From: Dermanyssus gallinae
Taxonomy: Eukaryota > Arthropoda > Arachnida > Mesostigmata > Dermanyssidae
DNA length: 64,000 nucleotides
Direction of reading: 5' to 3'
NCBI GenBank assembly: GCA_003439945.1
Contig: QVRM01006018.1
Location: 372,001 to 436,000, forward strand
This document shows positions 24,282-35,489 of this stretch, one piece after another. Position numbers and translations under genes: made by a program. Within the stretch, counting starts at the first letter, position 1, and each line of letters starts with the position of its first letter. The notes below the pieces were generated by a model that saw nothing but the letters and a program-made list of their open reading frames with translations, made no database searches and had not been told where the DNA came from.

Positions 24282-25734
24282 GAACTCATTAATGGCCTAA
24301 TAAAGCCACAAGGTTCAGACGCATAAGTGTATTGGTTTCTGCCAACAGATATTTCTATACAGGGATACAACATTGAATTTATTCAATAATTGCACATTTG
24401 CACACTGAGGCAGTGCCCGCCTAAAAAAATAGTTTAAAATCGCCTCCCGGTGAGTTCGCCTGCTCCTCCTCCGCGACGGACCCAGCTCTTGTGGTCCCGG
24501 TGCGCCCGGAAGACCCGTAGGGTACCCTGCATGGCCATGACGGTTAGGTGTGTGCAGGTGTGTTAAAGCCGTGTGCAGGACAATATCGCATCGAGCATAA
24601 ATAAGCTAGCAGGGGGCTCATGAGATGTCGCTATGTTGATGCGCAACGGAAATTATCAACTGAGCATTTAGATAAAATGAACTTTAGTCACGTTGTTGTA
24701 TGAAGTACAAATTGGCGACTGACACCGAAGTGGAGAACATGACCGGCAACTCTGCCACTACCGACCTCAACGCGACACGTACCCGTTTGAAGCAATACTT
24801 TTTTTAAGTTGGCACAATTGGGTAGAAATTATATTAGTAAACAGATGCTTAAACGTTCCGTCATCCTAAGATCGACTTCGTCCGGCTCGGGAAATTGTCG
24901 TGGTCTCGTTGAGCTCTAGCGACGCGGTAGGAAGTTTAGCTCGTCAAACGAGGTAATTTTGTCACAACACTCCAGACGTTTTAAGTGGCAACCCTGCGCG
25001 GTAGCGATCCAAAGTTTCTTCCAAGTTTCAGTCGTGTGTCTAGACGCTTGAGCCGCAAACGCCTCTCCACTCCAACTTTCAGTTTGCTTGCTAAAACCAA
25101 CTCTCTTATGGCAAATGACATTACGCAACGATGATAACTCCGAACGAAACAGCAGCAATAAAATAATAACACCTGGCTATAACCAGAGTCGACCTAAAGA
25201 CTTTCATTTGCAATTGCAGTATATCTTATTAATATAAAATGTCGCTTGATCTAGTTGCAAATCTATGCATAGAAAACGTCTAAACCCGGATTGGCTAGAC
25301 TTGTGGGTGTTAGCGACATACAACGTGGCGAGCGACGGAATAGTCTTACGAAAACAGCTAATAATAGCAATATGACAATTGGAACTTCGCATTTTACTGA
25401 GTGTGTCTATTTTATTCGCGAAAGAGCAAACGTTCAATGTATTGAACGTGAAAGATAAGAAGAAGACATTACAAGAAATATTTTTTGCAAACAATTCTCA
25501 CTAAGAAAACGAGAAATCATAAAATCAGATACTGCAACAATAGTGAAACTCGCATTGCTAACAAGAATAACAGAGTTAATAACGTCAAGAATACCCGTGC
25601 CAATAACACGTGACTACAACCGCACTAATAAGGATATTAAATACGGCCACAACCGTAGCAGAGGCTAGAAGAAGATGAACTGATAGACCAACGGAAATAA
25701 TAATAAAAACGAATGACTATGCACCGCAACAGCA
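24280..25734. other. No gene recognised
   Basis: The segment around 24398-24424 (TTTGCACACTGAGGCAGTGC) has a relative at 38019-38045. Otherwise nothing was identified. Confidence 0.5.
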
Positions 25735-26640
25735 GGAGTTGCAGCAACAACAACAACAGCAACAGCAGCAACAACAACAACAACCACAACAACAACAGCA
25801 TAGCCAACGATGAGAACAACAACAACTGTATTCCAATTCAATTTCGCTAACCGCAATAACGATACTACTACCACGTTCATGTTGACGTAATAGAAACAGC
25901 GTTGACAAGAACAGCCATACGAACAACAACAGCCATATGTCATACGGAAGGTGCATACAACAACAACAGCAGTAGTAGTAACACAAACAATAACAACTAT
26001 TTTATTAACACAAACAAGAGTGTTAGGGACGTAAGCAGCAATTCATGTCGTATAAACCTTGAGTCGCAGTAAAGAGATCGATAACAACCAGCCAGCTGTT
26101 GCGGCGGCAGCAGCAACAACAACAACAATAATAAAGCCAACAATAACAACCGTAGGAAAACAACAAGAACACTCAATAATGGCAACACAAAGGGTAGCAA
26201 CGGGATCAACGATTGTTGCAACAACAATATCAACATTTGGTAATGCACCAACTACAGCAACACGGACAACAACAACAACAACAATAACACTAACAACAGC
26301 AGGTGTAACGACCGCAACAACCATAACCACCGAAGAATCAACAACAAGAGAAAAACAAGAGCAACAACAACAACAACAATAATAACACTACCAATAACAA
26401 CACCACCGCTACCAACGACGACACTAACAACAACAATATCAACATGCATAACAACAATAACACCAACATCACCACCAACAACAATAACACCACCACCAAC
26501 AACAACAATAACACCACCATCAACAACAACAATAACACCATTACTAAGAACCACAATAACACCACCACCAACAACAACACCAACAACAATATCAACAGGC
26601 ATAATAACAACAACAATAATACATAAAACGACAAATAATA
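25735..26640. repeat. Very long (CAA)n-type triplet array
   Basis: About 900 bases are dominated by CAA/CAG/ACC/ATA triplets on the + strand, with the densest parts at 25738-25830 and 26100-26640. Every frame stays open for long distances (Thr/Asn/Gln on +, Val/Leu/Cys on -), so the open frames of up to 179 codons are artefacts of composition. Confidence 0.9.
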
Positions 26641-27055
26641 AAGACAGTAACAACAGCGACAACAGCACAGGGTACAAACGGGCGGAAAAGGGGAAGTTCG
26701 ACTGGGGGGTCCGTCTACTCACGTAGCGTGACATGCTACCCCCTTCCCCCCCAGACAATGACGTTGTTGTTGTCGCCGCCGCCGTCGCCACGTCCTCCCT
26801 CTTCTTTTGTTACACCATCATCGGCTCATTAAGCGAACACATAAATCACCCCTTGTCCGCTACTCACCGCTACCCCACTCCCCCACCCCCCACCCCCCCC
26901 CCGCCATCCGCCGAGTGTTTCTCATCTGTGTCTACGGGCCGTGCTGTATTCGTTGTTTGTTTGTTTGCTTGTCCGCTTCCCTGCTTGCCTGGCTGCCTGA
27001 CGAGAAGCGACCAAGAAAATGGCCGTATCAGAAGCATACTGTCAGAACCACCACC
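26641..27055. other. No gene recognised
   Basis: Pyrimidine-rich, with C runs at 26735-26752 and 26878-26903. The region sits between a CAA-rich and a TTG-rich block. Confidence 0.5.
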
Positions 27056-27059
27056 GTCG

Positions 27060-27085
27060 CCTGCTGCTGCGTGTTGTTGTCGTCG

Positions 27086-27122
<37 letters not shown>

Positions 27123-27245
27123 GGTTGTTGTTGTTGCTATTGTTGTTGTTGTTGTTGCTGTTGCTGTTGTTGTTGTTGTTGTTGTTGTTGCTGTTGTTGT
27201 TGTTGCTGTTGTTGTCATTGTGGCGTTGTTGTTGTTGTTGTGACT
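27060..27245. repeat. (TTG)n microsatellite
   Basis: About 185 bases of TTG with GTC/CTG variants. It is the reverse orientation of the CAA-rich DNA 400 bases to its left. Confidence 0.95.
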
Positions 27246-27527
27246 ATGGCTATTTCTGGCGCTGTTGTTGCTGCTGATGACGCTGGTTCTGGCGGGCTTG
27301 TTCGGGTTGTAGTCATTGCTGTTATTATGCTTCTTTTCGTTGTTGTTGTCGGTTCTTTTATTCTACTTCACATTGAGTGCCTGTTTCCATGCCGTAATGG
27401 GGCTCCAGTTACTGCTAACACAACCGCCATCACCTTCACCGCCGCTACCAACAACAACAGCAGCAACAACAGTGGGCAACAGTTACAACTGAAAATAACA
27501 ACAACAATAATAATAATATTATTATAG

Positions 27528-27606
27528 AGTACTTTAATTATTTGAAAAACTTTGCAATAATACGTTCAGACCTCACAACTGTAACATTGTTTAACATGTA
27601 ATAAAC

Positions 27607-27640
<34 letters not shown>
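27528..27640 (+). repeat. LINE 3' end with (TAA)n tail, + copy
   Basis: From 27528 to about 27603 the sequence matches the reverse complement of 30171-30235, including GTTCAGACCTCACAACTGTA, then continues into (TAA)n. This is the 3' UTR and tail of the same LINE family found on the minus strand at 29.5-30.9 kb. No coding part is present in this copy. Confidence 0.8.
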
Positions 27641-27641
<1 letters not shown>

Positions 27642-27723
27642 TATTATTATTATTATTATTATTATTTAGTTAATACAATTGTGAGGTATGAACGTTTAAA
27701 TCATGTTTATCCTTATTTTATCC

Positions 27724-27790
<67 letters not shown>
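27641..27790 (-). repeat. LINE 3' end fragment and (ATT)n arrays, minus copy
   Basis: Starting at 27641 the triplets switch to TTA/ATT (a tail read on the minus strand). Next comes ACAATTGTGAGGTATGAACG (about 27676), identical to the start of the 29585 copy, about 45 bases of 3' UTR, then another (ATT)n array at 27723-27788. The copy is tail-to-tail with the preceding + copy. Confidence 0.75.
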
Positions 27791-27794
<4 letters not shown>

Positions 27795-29474
27795 ATTAAT
27801 AGTATTATCATTATTATAGCCGTTAGACTCTAATATAATAGAGTGTTCTGGCGTCGGAGCAATAGTGAACTTGCCTCGCCAGGTTTGCGGTAGGCGTTTC
27901 ACTGTTCATAGATACCGACTGCAAATATGCAACTTTTGTTTACTACTTGCTGTAGCACTACATTTACTATGACGTATTCGTATTACTGTTTACCTGTCCT
28001 CACCTGTCGACGACTACTACAACTACTACTATTTTTTCACTACTACTTCTCCTAATAACTAAGACTCGTCGTTTTCCGGTAGTTGCTCCGGCTGTACGCC
28101 AGTTTAGATAGACCCATTCTGGGTGTACGAGTGAGCGGTCTCGGCTGAACACGAGATCGGCCAGATATCGAGCCAGTGTGATCTGGGTAACCCTGGCATG
28201 AAGGATAGGCGTAATACTTCACTGGCTTCTTGCGAGCAGATTCGATCACAGGTTTGAGCCCCCCCACCCCCAGTGAGTGTCCCGGGAATCTAGTTGTTGC
28301 AGCGTACTCGCTACAGGTAACGCATAAGATCGGTGGCGGTGCATCTGGCTTTGGTGTGCTTGGTCATTCTGGGTTATCACCAAGACTTGTTGTCAGAAGA
28401 AGCCTCAAAATGATTAGAACGAGGGTTGGACTCTGGAATAAATAGCATGGAAAGATCTGTATAGACAAAAAACAATGCAATATGTAAGAGTAATTGCATT
28501 TTTCAGAAGAATACAAATCTTCTCTGGCCGTTTGAAGTGCTTGCCTAAGATGCAGTCTTGAGCGATAATCAGACACACACGCATTTATGTACCGGGAATA
28601 GTTCGGCTGGCCTGGTGGTCGGTTGGTTGGTTGAAACGGATTATGTATACAATGGTAGTAAATACTTTATAATCAGTAATCAGTCCGTACACATGCGTGC
28701 AGCCTGCCTTGTAGGGGTGGTGTCGCACCTTAGGGCCCTCCACACATATACATCAACACGCTCGAACAGATAAGTGTGCGTTTAGTTCCAAAGTCTAGCG
28801 ATCTGCCTCAGGAAAAAGGCTGTTGTTCGGCGACTGCCGACTAAACATGGTCAGTACTGCACTACATGAATGACATGCAATATAATCTCCTGAGTTGCAC
28901 TGAGTGGTTAGTGTTGTGTTCTTTTTAATTCAATTTATTAACCATTATCCAGTGAAAGTGAGTGTTTAATCGTGACAGTTGTTGATGCTATTGTCATACG
29001 TAGCGGGTCATATCTGTGCGTAGGTATTAAGCTTACTAAAACGATTCGTGAGGGCAAGCAGTCGTAGAAGCAATAACCAAACAAAACAGGTTTCATGCTG
29101 AAACCAAAGAGGTGCAAAAGGGAAACAGTACTGTTCCGGATTGTGATACTAGATTTACTGGTCGGGATAACAGTGGCCGCGCAAATCATTTTTTATATTT
29201 AGAACAACTGCTACCACCGCTATTTCTACCACTACGCGTTGTTTTACTATGATGAGTATAATTCAACTACATCAATAGTAGCAACATCAGCAACAACAGT
29301 AAAGGCAACAGAAACAACAATACAACGATACGTAGGTTTTGATTATTATAATTTATATTAAACTTACAAAATTAATTGTAATACAAATAAGAAAACAGTA
29401 GTATTTATATTAGCGAACACACCAGCGACATCAAAAATGATGTTGACGCAAAATAATATTAGCTACAGTAGATA
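27791..29474. other. No gene recognised
   Basis: Includes an unassigned 200-base segment (about 28070-28270) with short internal inverted motifs. No protein family was recognised. Confidence 0.45.
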
Positions 29475-29476
29475 AT

Positions 29477-29483
29477 AACAACA

Positions 29484-29543
<60 letters not shown>

Positions 29544-29580
29544 TTTTATTATTATTATTATTATTTATTATTTTTTTCGG
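29477..29580 (-). repeat. (ATT)n tail of LINE copy A
   Basis: ATT triplets directly 3' (minus strand) of LINE copy A, matching the family's (TAA)n tail. Confidence 0.85.
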
Positions 29581-29582
29581 TT

Positions 29583-30066
29583 TTACAATTGTGAGGTATG
29601 AACGTTTAAGCCAGGTTCATGATGCTCTGCTGATTTCCTCAATTCATGGCGCCTATGATAGAAGCCACGTTCCCCCTACACACGGCCAAAGACATCATCT
29701 GTCTCAAAAACATGGCCTCGCGTCGATCACCCGTAATATCTTCTATACGCTTTCCAATATCCTTCAGGATTTTCGCCGTACCTGTGCTAATGGGCCCAAG
29801 TGTCTCCAATGCAATGGGTACAAAGTGGTACCTCCTTGACAGCTCGAGATACTTTCCTCGTTTTTCAGAGTCCGCGCGTTCTGCAACCCATCCAGATTCA
29901 ACTGCGCTGTGACGTAGATACGACAAGGCCGCTGTGCATGAAACGGTTACATCCCATGCAAGGCTTTTACCATGTGACCATAGCGGAATGGTGACCCCGT
30001 CCGGTCGTAGCTCACTACTTCCATAAAGACCTTTCGGCTCGGGTGTGGATGGTATCCCTGCCACGT
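29583..30066 (-). pseudogene. REL-type LINE copy A: C-terminal endonuclease region and 3' UTR
   Basis: An open frame of 141 codons (30064 to 29639) encodes the far C-terminus of a LINE polyprotein. It contains RPDGVTIPLWSHGKSLAWDV, the 'RPDG...W..G..L.WD.T' block typical of REL-type LINE C-termini and consistent with a PD-(D/E)xK nuclease. Downstream are the conserved FVPIALETLGP and a terminal SLAVCRGNVASIIGAMN. A 3' UTR of about 55 bases and a (TAA)n tail follow. It is 5'-truncated: its left limit on the minus strand abuts the tail of copy B. In life the family nicks target DNA and reverse-transcribes its own RNA; this fragment cannot do so alone. Confidence 0.8.
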
Positions 30067-30094
30067 TTTATTATTATTATTATTATTATTATTA

Positions 30095-30160
<66 letters not shown>
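30067..30160 (-). repeat. (ATT)n tail of LINE copy B
   Basis: About 93 bases of ATT triplets lying directly between copies A and B. Confidence 0.9.
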
Positions 30161-30161
<1 letters not shown>

Positions 30162-30165
30162 TATT

Positions 30166-30915
30166 GCATGTTAAACAATGTTACAGTTGTGAGGTCTGAA
30201 CGTATTATTGCAAAGTTTTTTAAAATAATTAGTTCACTCCATGGCGCCTAAAATAGATGCCGCGTTTCCTCTGCAAACGGCCAAGGACAAAGCTTGCCTC
30301 AAGAAGCTTGCCTAAGTGCTGACATCATGCGGAAAGTGTTGGGATCCAGCATGGTGCCGAGCTGAGGCGAGGGTAAGGCTTTAAGCCAACCCCCACTAAA
30401 GTTATCTTGTGCCGCTAAGAATACGGCGCGGTCTCTCCGGGAAACAAGCTCGTCTAAGATTTCTCTGCTCTTTTTTTTGCTTTTGAGCTTATCTAGGTTA
30501 TATTGGCTAGGATATTCTTCTAAAGGGCCCGGGTCTAGCATGGTTCTAATAGTGTCCCGTGCTTTACTGGTTTCATATCTTATTTGTGGTCGAACTGCCT
30601 CTTTCACTAACGAAGCTGCCACCGGACCAAATTGCACCAGTGAAGCAGCGTAGCAGACCGGAGCTAGGTCAGTGGCACTCCTTATTCCCAGACCACCTTC
30701 ACGTATCGGAAGACTTGCTCTCTGCCAGGTGTTCTCTTCTAAATTTACGTTTAGGACTTCACTAAGTATGTCTCTGCTGACGTCATCATACGCCGTTAAT
30801 TCTTCGGGGTACGTCAAAGCAGGGCATGCACGCAGTATATAGTTAAATCTTGCCGCCTGAGGATGCAAGCGTGTCAGTCGTGGACGGATTTTGGTAAGGG
30901 CTTCTTTTTTCACAG
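30166..30915 (-). pseudogene. REL-type LINE copy B: post-RT region with internal deletion
   Basis: A 204-codon frame (30913 to 30299) carries the region between reverse transcriptase and the C-terminal nuclease, with the family signature WQRASLPIREGGLGIRSATD. It then breaks off and jumps into the last 20 or so codons of the element (30236-30305 corresponds to the terminus of copy A) and the 3' UTR (30171-30235). The zinc-knuckle and nuclease parts are missing. The junction lies at a short direct repeat, AGGCAAGCTT, at 30287-30313, suggesting a deletion between the repeats. A (TAA)n tail follows. Confidence 0.8.
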
Positions 30916-30921
30916 GGAGTG

Positions 30922-30961
<40 letters not shown>

Positions 30962-31060
30962 TTTTTTTTTTTTTAATTATTCTTATTATTATTTATTCAA
31001 TTTTTCAGTAGTTCCCTACAATTGTGGGACCCAAACGGGTTATTATTAAAATTATTATTA
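30916..31060 (-). repeat. (ATT)n, poly(T) and LINE 3'-end remnant (copy C)
   Basis: (ATT)n at 30924-30960 and a T run at 30960-30974. At 31018 the sequence ACAATTGTGGGACCCAAACG is a diverged form of the family's ACAATTGTGAGGTATGAACG. This looks like the 3' end of a third copy in the same orientation. Confidence 0.5.
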
Positions 31061-31100
31061 TTATTATTACTATTATCAATATTATTATTCTAAAGAAAAT

Positions 31101-31103
<3 letters not shown>

Positions 31104-31141
<38 letters not shown>

Positions 31142-31235
31142 GTTCTCGGGAGACAATTGTCGCTCCATTGGCATTATTAATAAATTCGATCTTCTATATA
31201 TATATATATATATACTTGGTATATTGGTATATATG

Positions 31236-31302
<67 letters not shown>
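31104..31302. repeat. Cluster of three (TA)n arrays
   Basis: TA runs at 31104-31137, 31193-31214 and 31227-31302, the last with GT variants. Confidence 0.95.
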
Positions 31303-31305
<3 letters not shown>

Positions 31306-31438
31306 CGGGAGAAACAAATGGGCAGCAACCCTGCTAGCGTGACATATGTTGTATCTAATGAGCCATACGATCGATCTAGCCGCCAATCGTTGACGACTCG
31401 ATATAGTCGCCGCTAGCTGATATGTGATGAGTTGTGCT

Positions 31439-31462
31439 ATATATATATATATATATATATAT
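31439..31462. repeat. (TA)n microsatellite
   Basis: Perfect TA run. Confidence 0.9.
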
Positions 31463-32253
31463 CTTTCCTATAGCAATTCATTTGCCCTCTTCGCGCTCCT
31501 CTTTTCCTCAGCTCATCTTTCCCACTCGCTCAGCGTCATAGTATCCTTGTTGTTATCTCTCGTTCAGTCGTATCTTGAGCGTATTTTCGGGACGTTCTCA
31601 CTTTCCCTGCTACTACTACAGTACTACTACTACTACTAGAACTACGAAACTATTATCTAGCCGATATGTGGCGACTTGCCAGTTGACTTCTGCTTGCCGA
31701 CAGCAGCGGTCGTCTGTAGTCTACTATGGCCGCCGTTTCGATATCGTTATTGGGTTCTTCGGCGGCCTGTGTTTTCAACCATTTGTTGTTGTTGTTGTTG
31801 TGTGTTGTTGTTGTTGATATTGTTGCTGCTGTTGTTGTTGTTCTCATACTCGTTGACGTTCTTGGCAGACCCGCTGTACTGTCATTTCGTGTATCGCTAG
31901 TTTTGTGTTGTTGAACTGCAACGCTGGCAACAACAACAACAACAACAATAACAACAACAACAACGATAGCAACACCCGCCACGATTGAGCCGGCCGGTGT
32001 TGGGTCGACACAAAAAGAACAATGACAATGATGATAGTAGGAATACATCATCATAATAGTAATAATAATGAAACTGATAGCAAATGTAGCACCGCTGATA
32101 CCAAACAGCACAACAGCGTGGCCACGCTATGATGAGGTGTAAAGAGACAATAGAATAACGTTATCGTTGTTATCTCTAGACATCGTCGTGCCTTTTGTCA
32201 TTTTTAAAGTCAACTTTTCAGGCTCCTACATTTGATAAACTAAACGCACAATT
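31463..32253. other. Gene-free; (TTG)n then (CAA)n
   Basis: TTG-rich triplets at 31783-31850 are followed by CAA-rich triplets at 31928-31970, an inverted arrangement that could fold back on itself. CT-rich and CTA-rich DNA lies at 31480-31640. Confidence 0.6.
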
Positions 32254-32277
32254 ATATATATATACAATTATATATAT

Positions 32278-32331
<54 letters not shown>

Positions 32332-32385
32332 GTGGTTGCTTTATCTGAAGTAGGGACATATAAATATATATATATATATATACTT
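32254..32385. repeat. (TA)n arrays
   Basis: TA runs at 32254-32326 and 32360-32382. Confidence 0.9.
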
Positions 32386-32878
32386 TTTCTTAATTTTGTG
32401 ACTGAATGCATAACTTCGAATTGAATCAGTTATACACCTAGTACAATTCGTAGTAATATAAACACAATATCTGGCAGAATTCTAAACTATCTAATTTGCT
32501 AACCTTGACCGAATTTTATGTCTGGAATTACGAGGCAATCCGAGCCAATGCGCACTATGGGCCTCATCGCATCATGGCATTTATTTCATTCATATTGAGT
32601 ATGCATGCAATATTGCTACTTTTACTGCTGTCAGCTGGTCTCGGCTGGTCGCTCGAGTAAGGCAGTGCAGCAAATTATTCGTGAGAGCCAGACGCGCATG
32701 ATACTGCCTACACGCTTCAAAGCTCAGTCGACAGACGCACTCTATGTACTTCTTGGGGAAGTTCACATTTGAACAAACCAGACGATGACAGCCATACACT
32801 GTGTTTGTGCTATAGACGTGGTGATGATTGTCATGCAAGACCACCCAAGAGAAGAAGTTTGGAAACACCTTACAAGAG
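32386..32878. other. No gene recognised
   Basis: A minus-strand frame of 113 codons (32931-32590) of mixed composition starts inside the neighbouring mariner and is unrecognised. It may be chance. Confidence 0.4.
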
Positions 32879-32880
32879 TA

Positions 32881-34169
32881 CAGGTAGTTCAATAAGTTCT
32901 TAGAATGAAAACCAAGAATTTTCCAAATCATGTTTTTAAATTTATCTTATTCGATATACTCCCCGAGATGCTCAATACACTTTTCCCACCAAGATTTCAG
33001 AGCTTTTATACCTCTTAAGTAGAATTCCGCGTCTTTAGACTGAAAATAGGCATTGACAGCAGCCTTAACCTCTTTATTGCTGGAAAAACGCTTTCCACCG
33101 AGACTATTCTTCAAATGTTCGAAGAGGAAATAATCAGAGGGGGCCTGGTCTGGAGAATAGGAAGGTTGTTCAATAAGTTCGAACCTCAGTTGGGCCAGTT
33201 TTGCCGATGCTTGCCGGGACTTGTGTGCAGGAGCATTGTCCTGGTGAAACAGGACAACCTTCTTCTGCAAAGCGGGCCGTTTCACGATGAGTTCTTGCTA
33301 AAGGCAGTCCAACAGTCTTGCATAATATTCTCCTGTGATCGTTTTACCGCTCTCAAGGTAGTCGATCAGCATTATTCTACGTTGGTCTTAAAAAACTGTA
33401 GCCATCACCTTTCCCTGTCAATGCCGTTTTCCGCACCCTCTTCGGAGGTCCTTCATCAGGTGCACACCATTGGCAAGATGCTTCTTGGGTCTCGAGAGTG
33501 TAGTGATGGACCCAGCTTTCATCGACGGTCATGAATCTGCGCCAAAAATCCGACGGATTGTTCGACATCTTGGCCAAATTTCGCTGTGAAGCGAAAACAG
33601 GCGCGTTTTTTTGGCCTTGGTTGAGCAAATGCGGCAGCCATTTTTCTCTGAGCTCTCATCTTCAAGTTTTCGTATAGGATAAAATGCACACTACCTAAAC
33701 TAATTCCTAATGCCTCCGCTATCTCCTTAATGTTCATTCGCTTATCTGTGCCAACGATGTTTCGCACTTTCTCTATGTTTTCCTTATCAGTTGCCGTTTT
33801 TTGGCCTCCTGGACGTAGTTCATTCTCGGTGCTCCTGCGACCTCTTTTTAACACATTAATCCAGTTGGAAACAGTGGCAAAACATGGCGCAGAGTCACCG
33901 TACGTCTCGTCCAACCCAATTTTTACTTGGGTCGCGTTCCAACCTTTGAAATAAAAATGCTTGATAACCACTCGAAACTCTTTTTTCTTCATTTTTGAAA
34001 ATCACGCCGATACGTTGCACGGGAAAAGCTATCAAACGAAATCGCAACGTCCAATCACCATAATATTTTGAGTGCTAGCAGTCGAAAAGTTGCAGTTCCT
34101 AATAGCGGTGGAAGCGCGCCAAAATTCGAATTCTAAAAAGCTCATTCTAAGAACTTATTGAACTACCTG
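32881..34169 (-). mobile_element. mariner transposon, structurally complete, coding region broken
   Basis: The element is 1289 bp and bounded by perfect 28-bp terminal inverted repeats, 32881-32908 and 34142-34169, whose outer bases are CAGGTAGTTCAATAAGTTCT. It is flanked by TA on both sides (32879-32880 and 34170-34171), the standard mariner target duplication. Size, TIR length and target site all fit the mariner family. The transposase gene lies on the minus strand and is disrupted, so the copy could only move if a transposase were supplied in trans. Unlike the surrounding LINE relics its ends are intact. Confidence 0.95.
32947..33992 (-). pseudogene. mariner transposase pseudogene (DD34D type)
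   Basis: From the ATG at 33992 the minus strand encodes an N-terminal helix-turn-helix region with SAPCFATVSNWINVLKRGR and the second HTH block AEALGISLGSVHFIL. A frameshift near 33628 leads to the first catalytic Asp block, FMTVDESWVHHYT. A further frameshift and an in-frame stop lie near 33395. Another frameshift near 33300 leads to HQDNAPAH (second Asp) and YSPDQAPSDYFLF (third Asp), then the C-terminus ending at 32947. All three catalytic aspartates of the DD34D triad are still visible. The span of 1046 nt is close to the usual 345-codon gene, so the damage is by small indels rather than large deletions. In an active element the enzyme would cut and paste at TA sites in the nucleus. Confidence 0.9.
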
Positions 34170-34171
34170 TA

Positions 34172-35100
34172 TAATGGCCGAAACCCCACATGCCGAAAAT
34201 GATAGGTATTTCCAAGGTTTAGCCGCCACAACGTATAACGTCTTTGGCAGTCAATTGACACCACAGCCTTGGCCTTCATGGCGTTTATTTCTAATCCTCA
34301 TAAGGCAAGGAACACGCTAGAGATGGATGGCCTTCTGTACTCTTGTTGAACATAGCGGATCTGTGTTCGGGTGGACTGCACATCTTCATGATCTTGTTAA
34401 TACAAAGACTAGAGGGCAGATTCATAGTATCCTGTTCCAATGCGAGCAGACGCTCGATCATTGGAGCCAAGCATATCGTGTCACAGCTACGCAGGGGACC
34501 AGTTAGGTAACTCGTTACCTGTTCGTTGGTAATCCAGCTAGTTCGCCCCTATCTGTACTAGATAATATGGTTTTTGTCTGTACTACGGCAGATAACGACA
34601 AAGCATTGCAAAATTATTTTATTAACAGCAAGTGAAATATTTGAAACAGGCTTCCCGGCAACAAACAGCATCACATCAACAATGACTACAGTGACGGGAG
34701 CACCTTAGTTCTTAGTACTCTGATGATTTGCATTTTATTCTGTTCCACAACTGTTATTGCAAGCAACATTACTTGTCTGCTGCAACAATAACAAGAAACG
34801 ATAGCTTAACAACTGATGCTCTAAGTAGCGCTTCCAGCGTAATAGCGTAGATAATATTATGACGTAGTATGTTATTCCTAAGCGACCTCTCTCCTCTAGA
34901 CCTACGTGGTCCCGAGAGTGCTCGAGAGCATAACGCATCTCCCGTTAAGCCCGAGAACTGGTTAAACTTCAACCGCTTCTGGCACCATTTGCAGCAAAGA
35001 TCAAAAACAGTACCGAGACTGCAAGCTGCTGCTAGAGTATATCAAAAGGACACTCAGACGACCGAAACGGTACATCGACGCCGAGTCGGTCACTTATCTG
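34172..35100. other. No gene recognised
   Basis: Nothing assignable on either strand. Confidence 0.45.
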
Positions 35101-35104
35101 GGAC

Positions 35105-35335
35105 CTAATGACTGCAAGGCAATAGGTGCAAGGCAGCAGGTTCTTGACAACTCGGGATAGTTTGATTGCTTCTCTGACTTCACGTGTTCTGCGGCCCATC
35201 CAGATCAAAATGAACTGTGGGCCAAGTGTGACGACCTCTTCCGCGTAACCGTAAGGGAGATATGACTCCATTAGGTCGCTGCTCGCCTCGACCAGTAAAA
35301 TTATTTGGTATAGGCACATAAGATATTCTTGCCCT
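35105..35335 (-). pseudogene. REL-type LINE C-terminal fragment (decayed)
   Basis: Minus-strand translation in two frames gives a block of the form RPNGVISPL followed, after a frameshift, by SEKQSNYPELSRTC and LAPIALQSLGP. These align with the RPDGVTIPL...SEKRGKYLELSRR...VPIALETLGP order of LINE copy A at 29.6-30.0 kb. Stops and frameshifts show long decay. Confidence 0.65.
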
Positions 35336-35489
35336 ACGTATGACTTCTTTCACGTTGCTATTGAGTTTTAAGTGTCGTGTTAATCTGCCTGGACTTTAAA
35401 GATGCTGTAATGAGTATAAGGCATTGGGGTCAACCAGTTCACCACGCCGACGAAGACGATGGCGATGATGATTATTATTGTTCATTTTG

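Noticed and set aside
26043..27527. Open frames of up to 264 codons in all frames
   Set aside because: They are poly-Thr/Asn/Gln, Leu, Val or Cys runs from CAA/TTG triplets, open on both strands, with no family motif.
33160..33190. Internal copy of part of the mariner TIR (GTTCAATAAGTTC)
   Set aside because: It falls on the codons for the ELIEQ segment of the transposase and is explained by the coding sequence.
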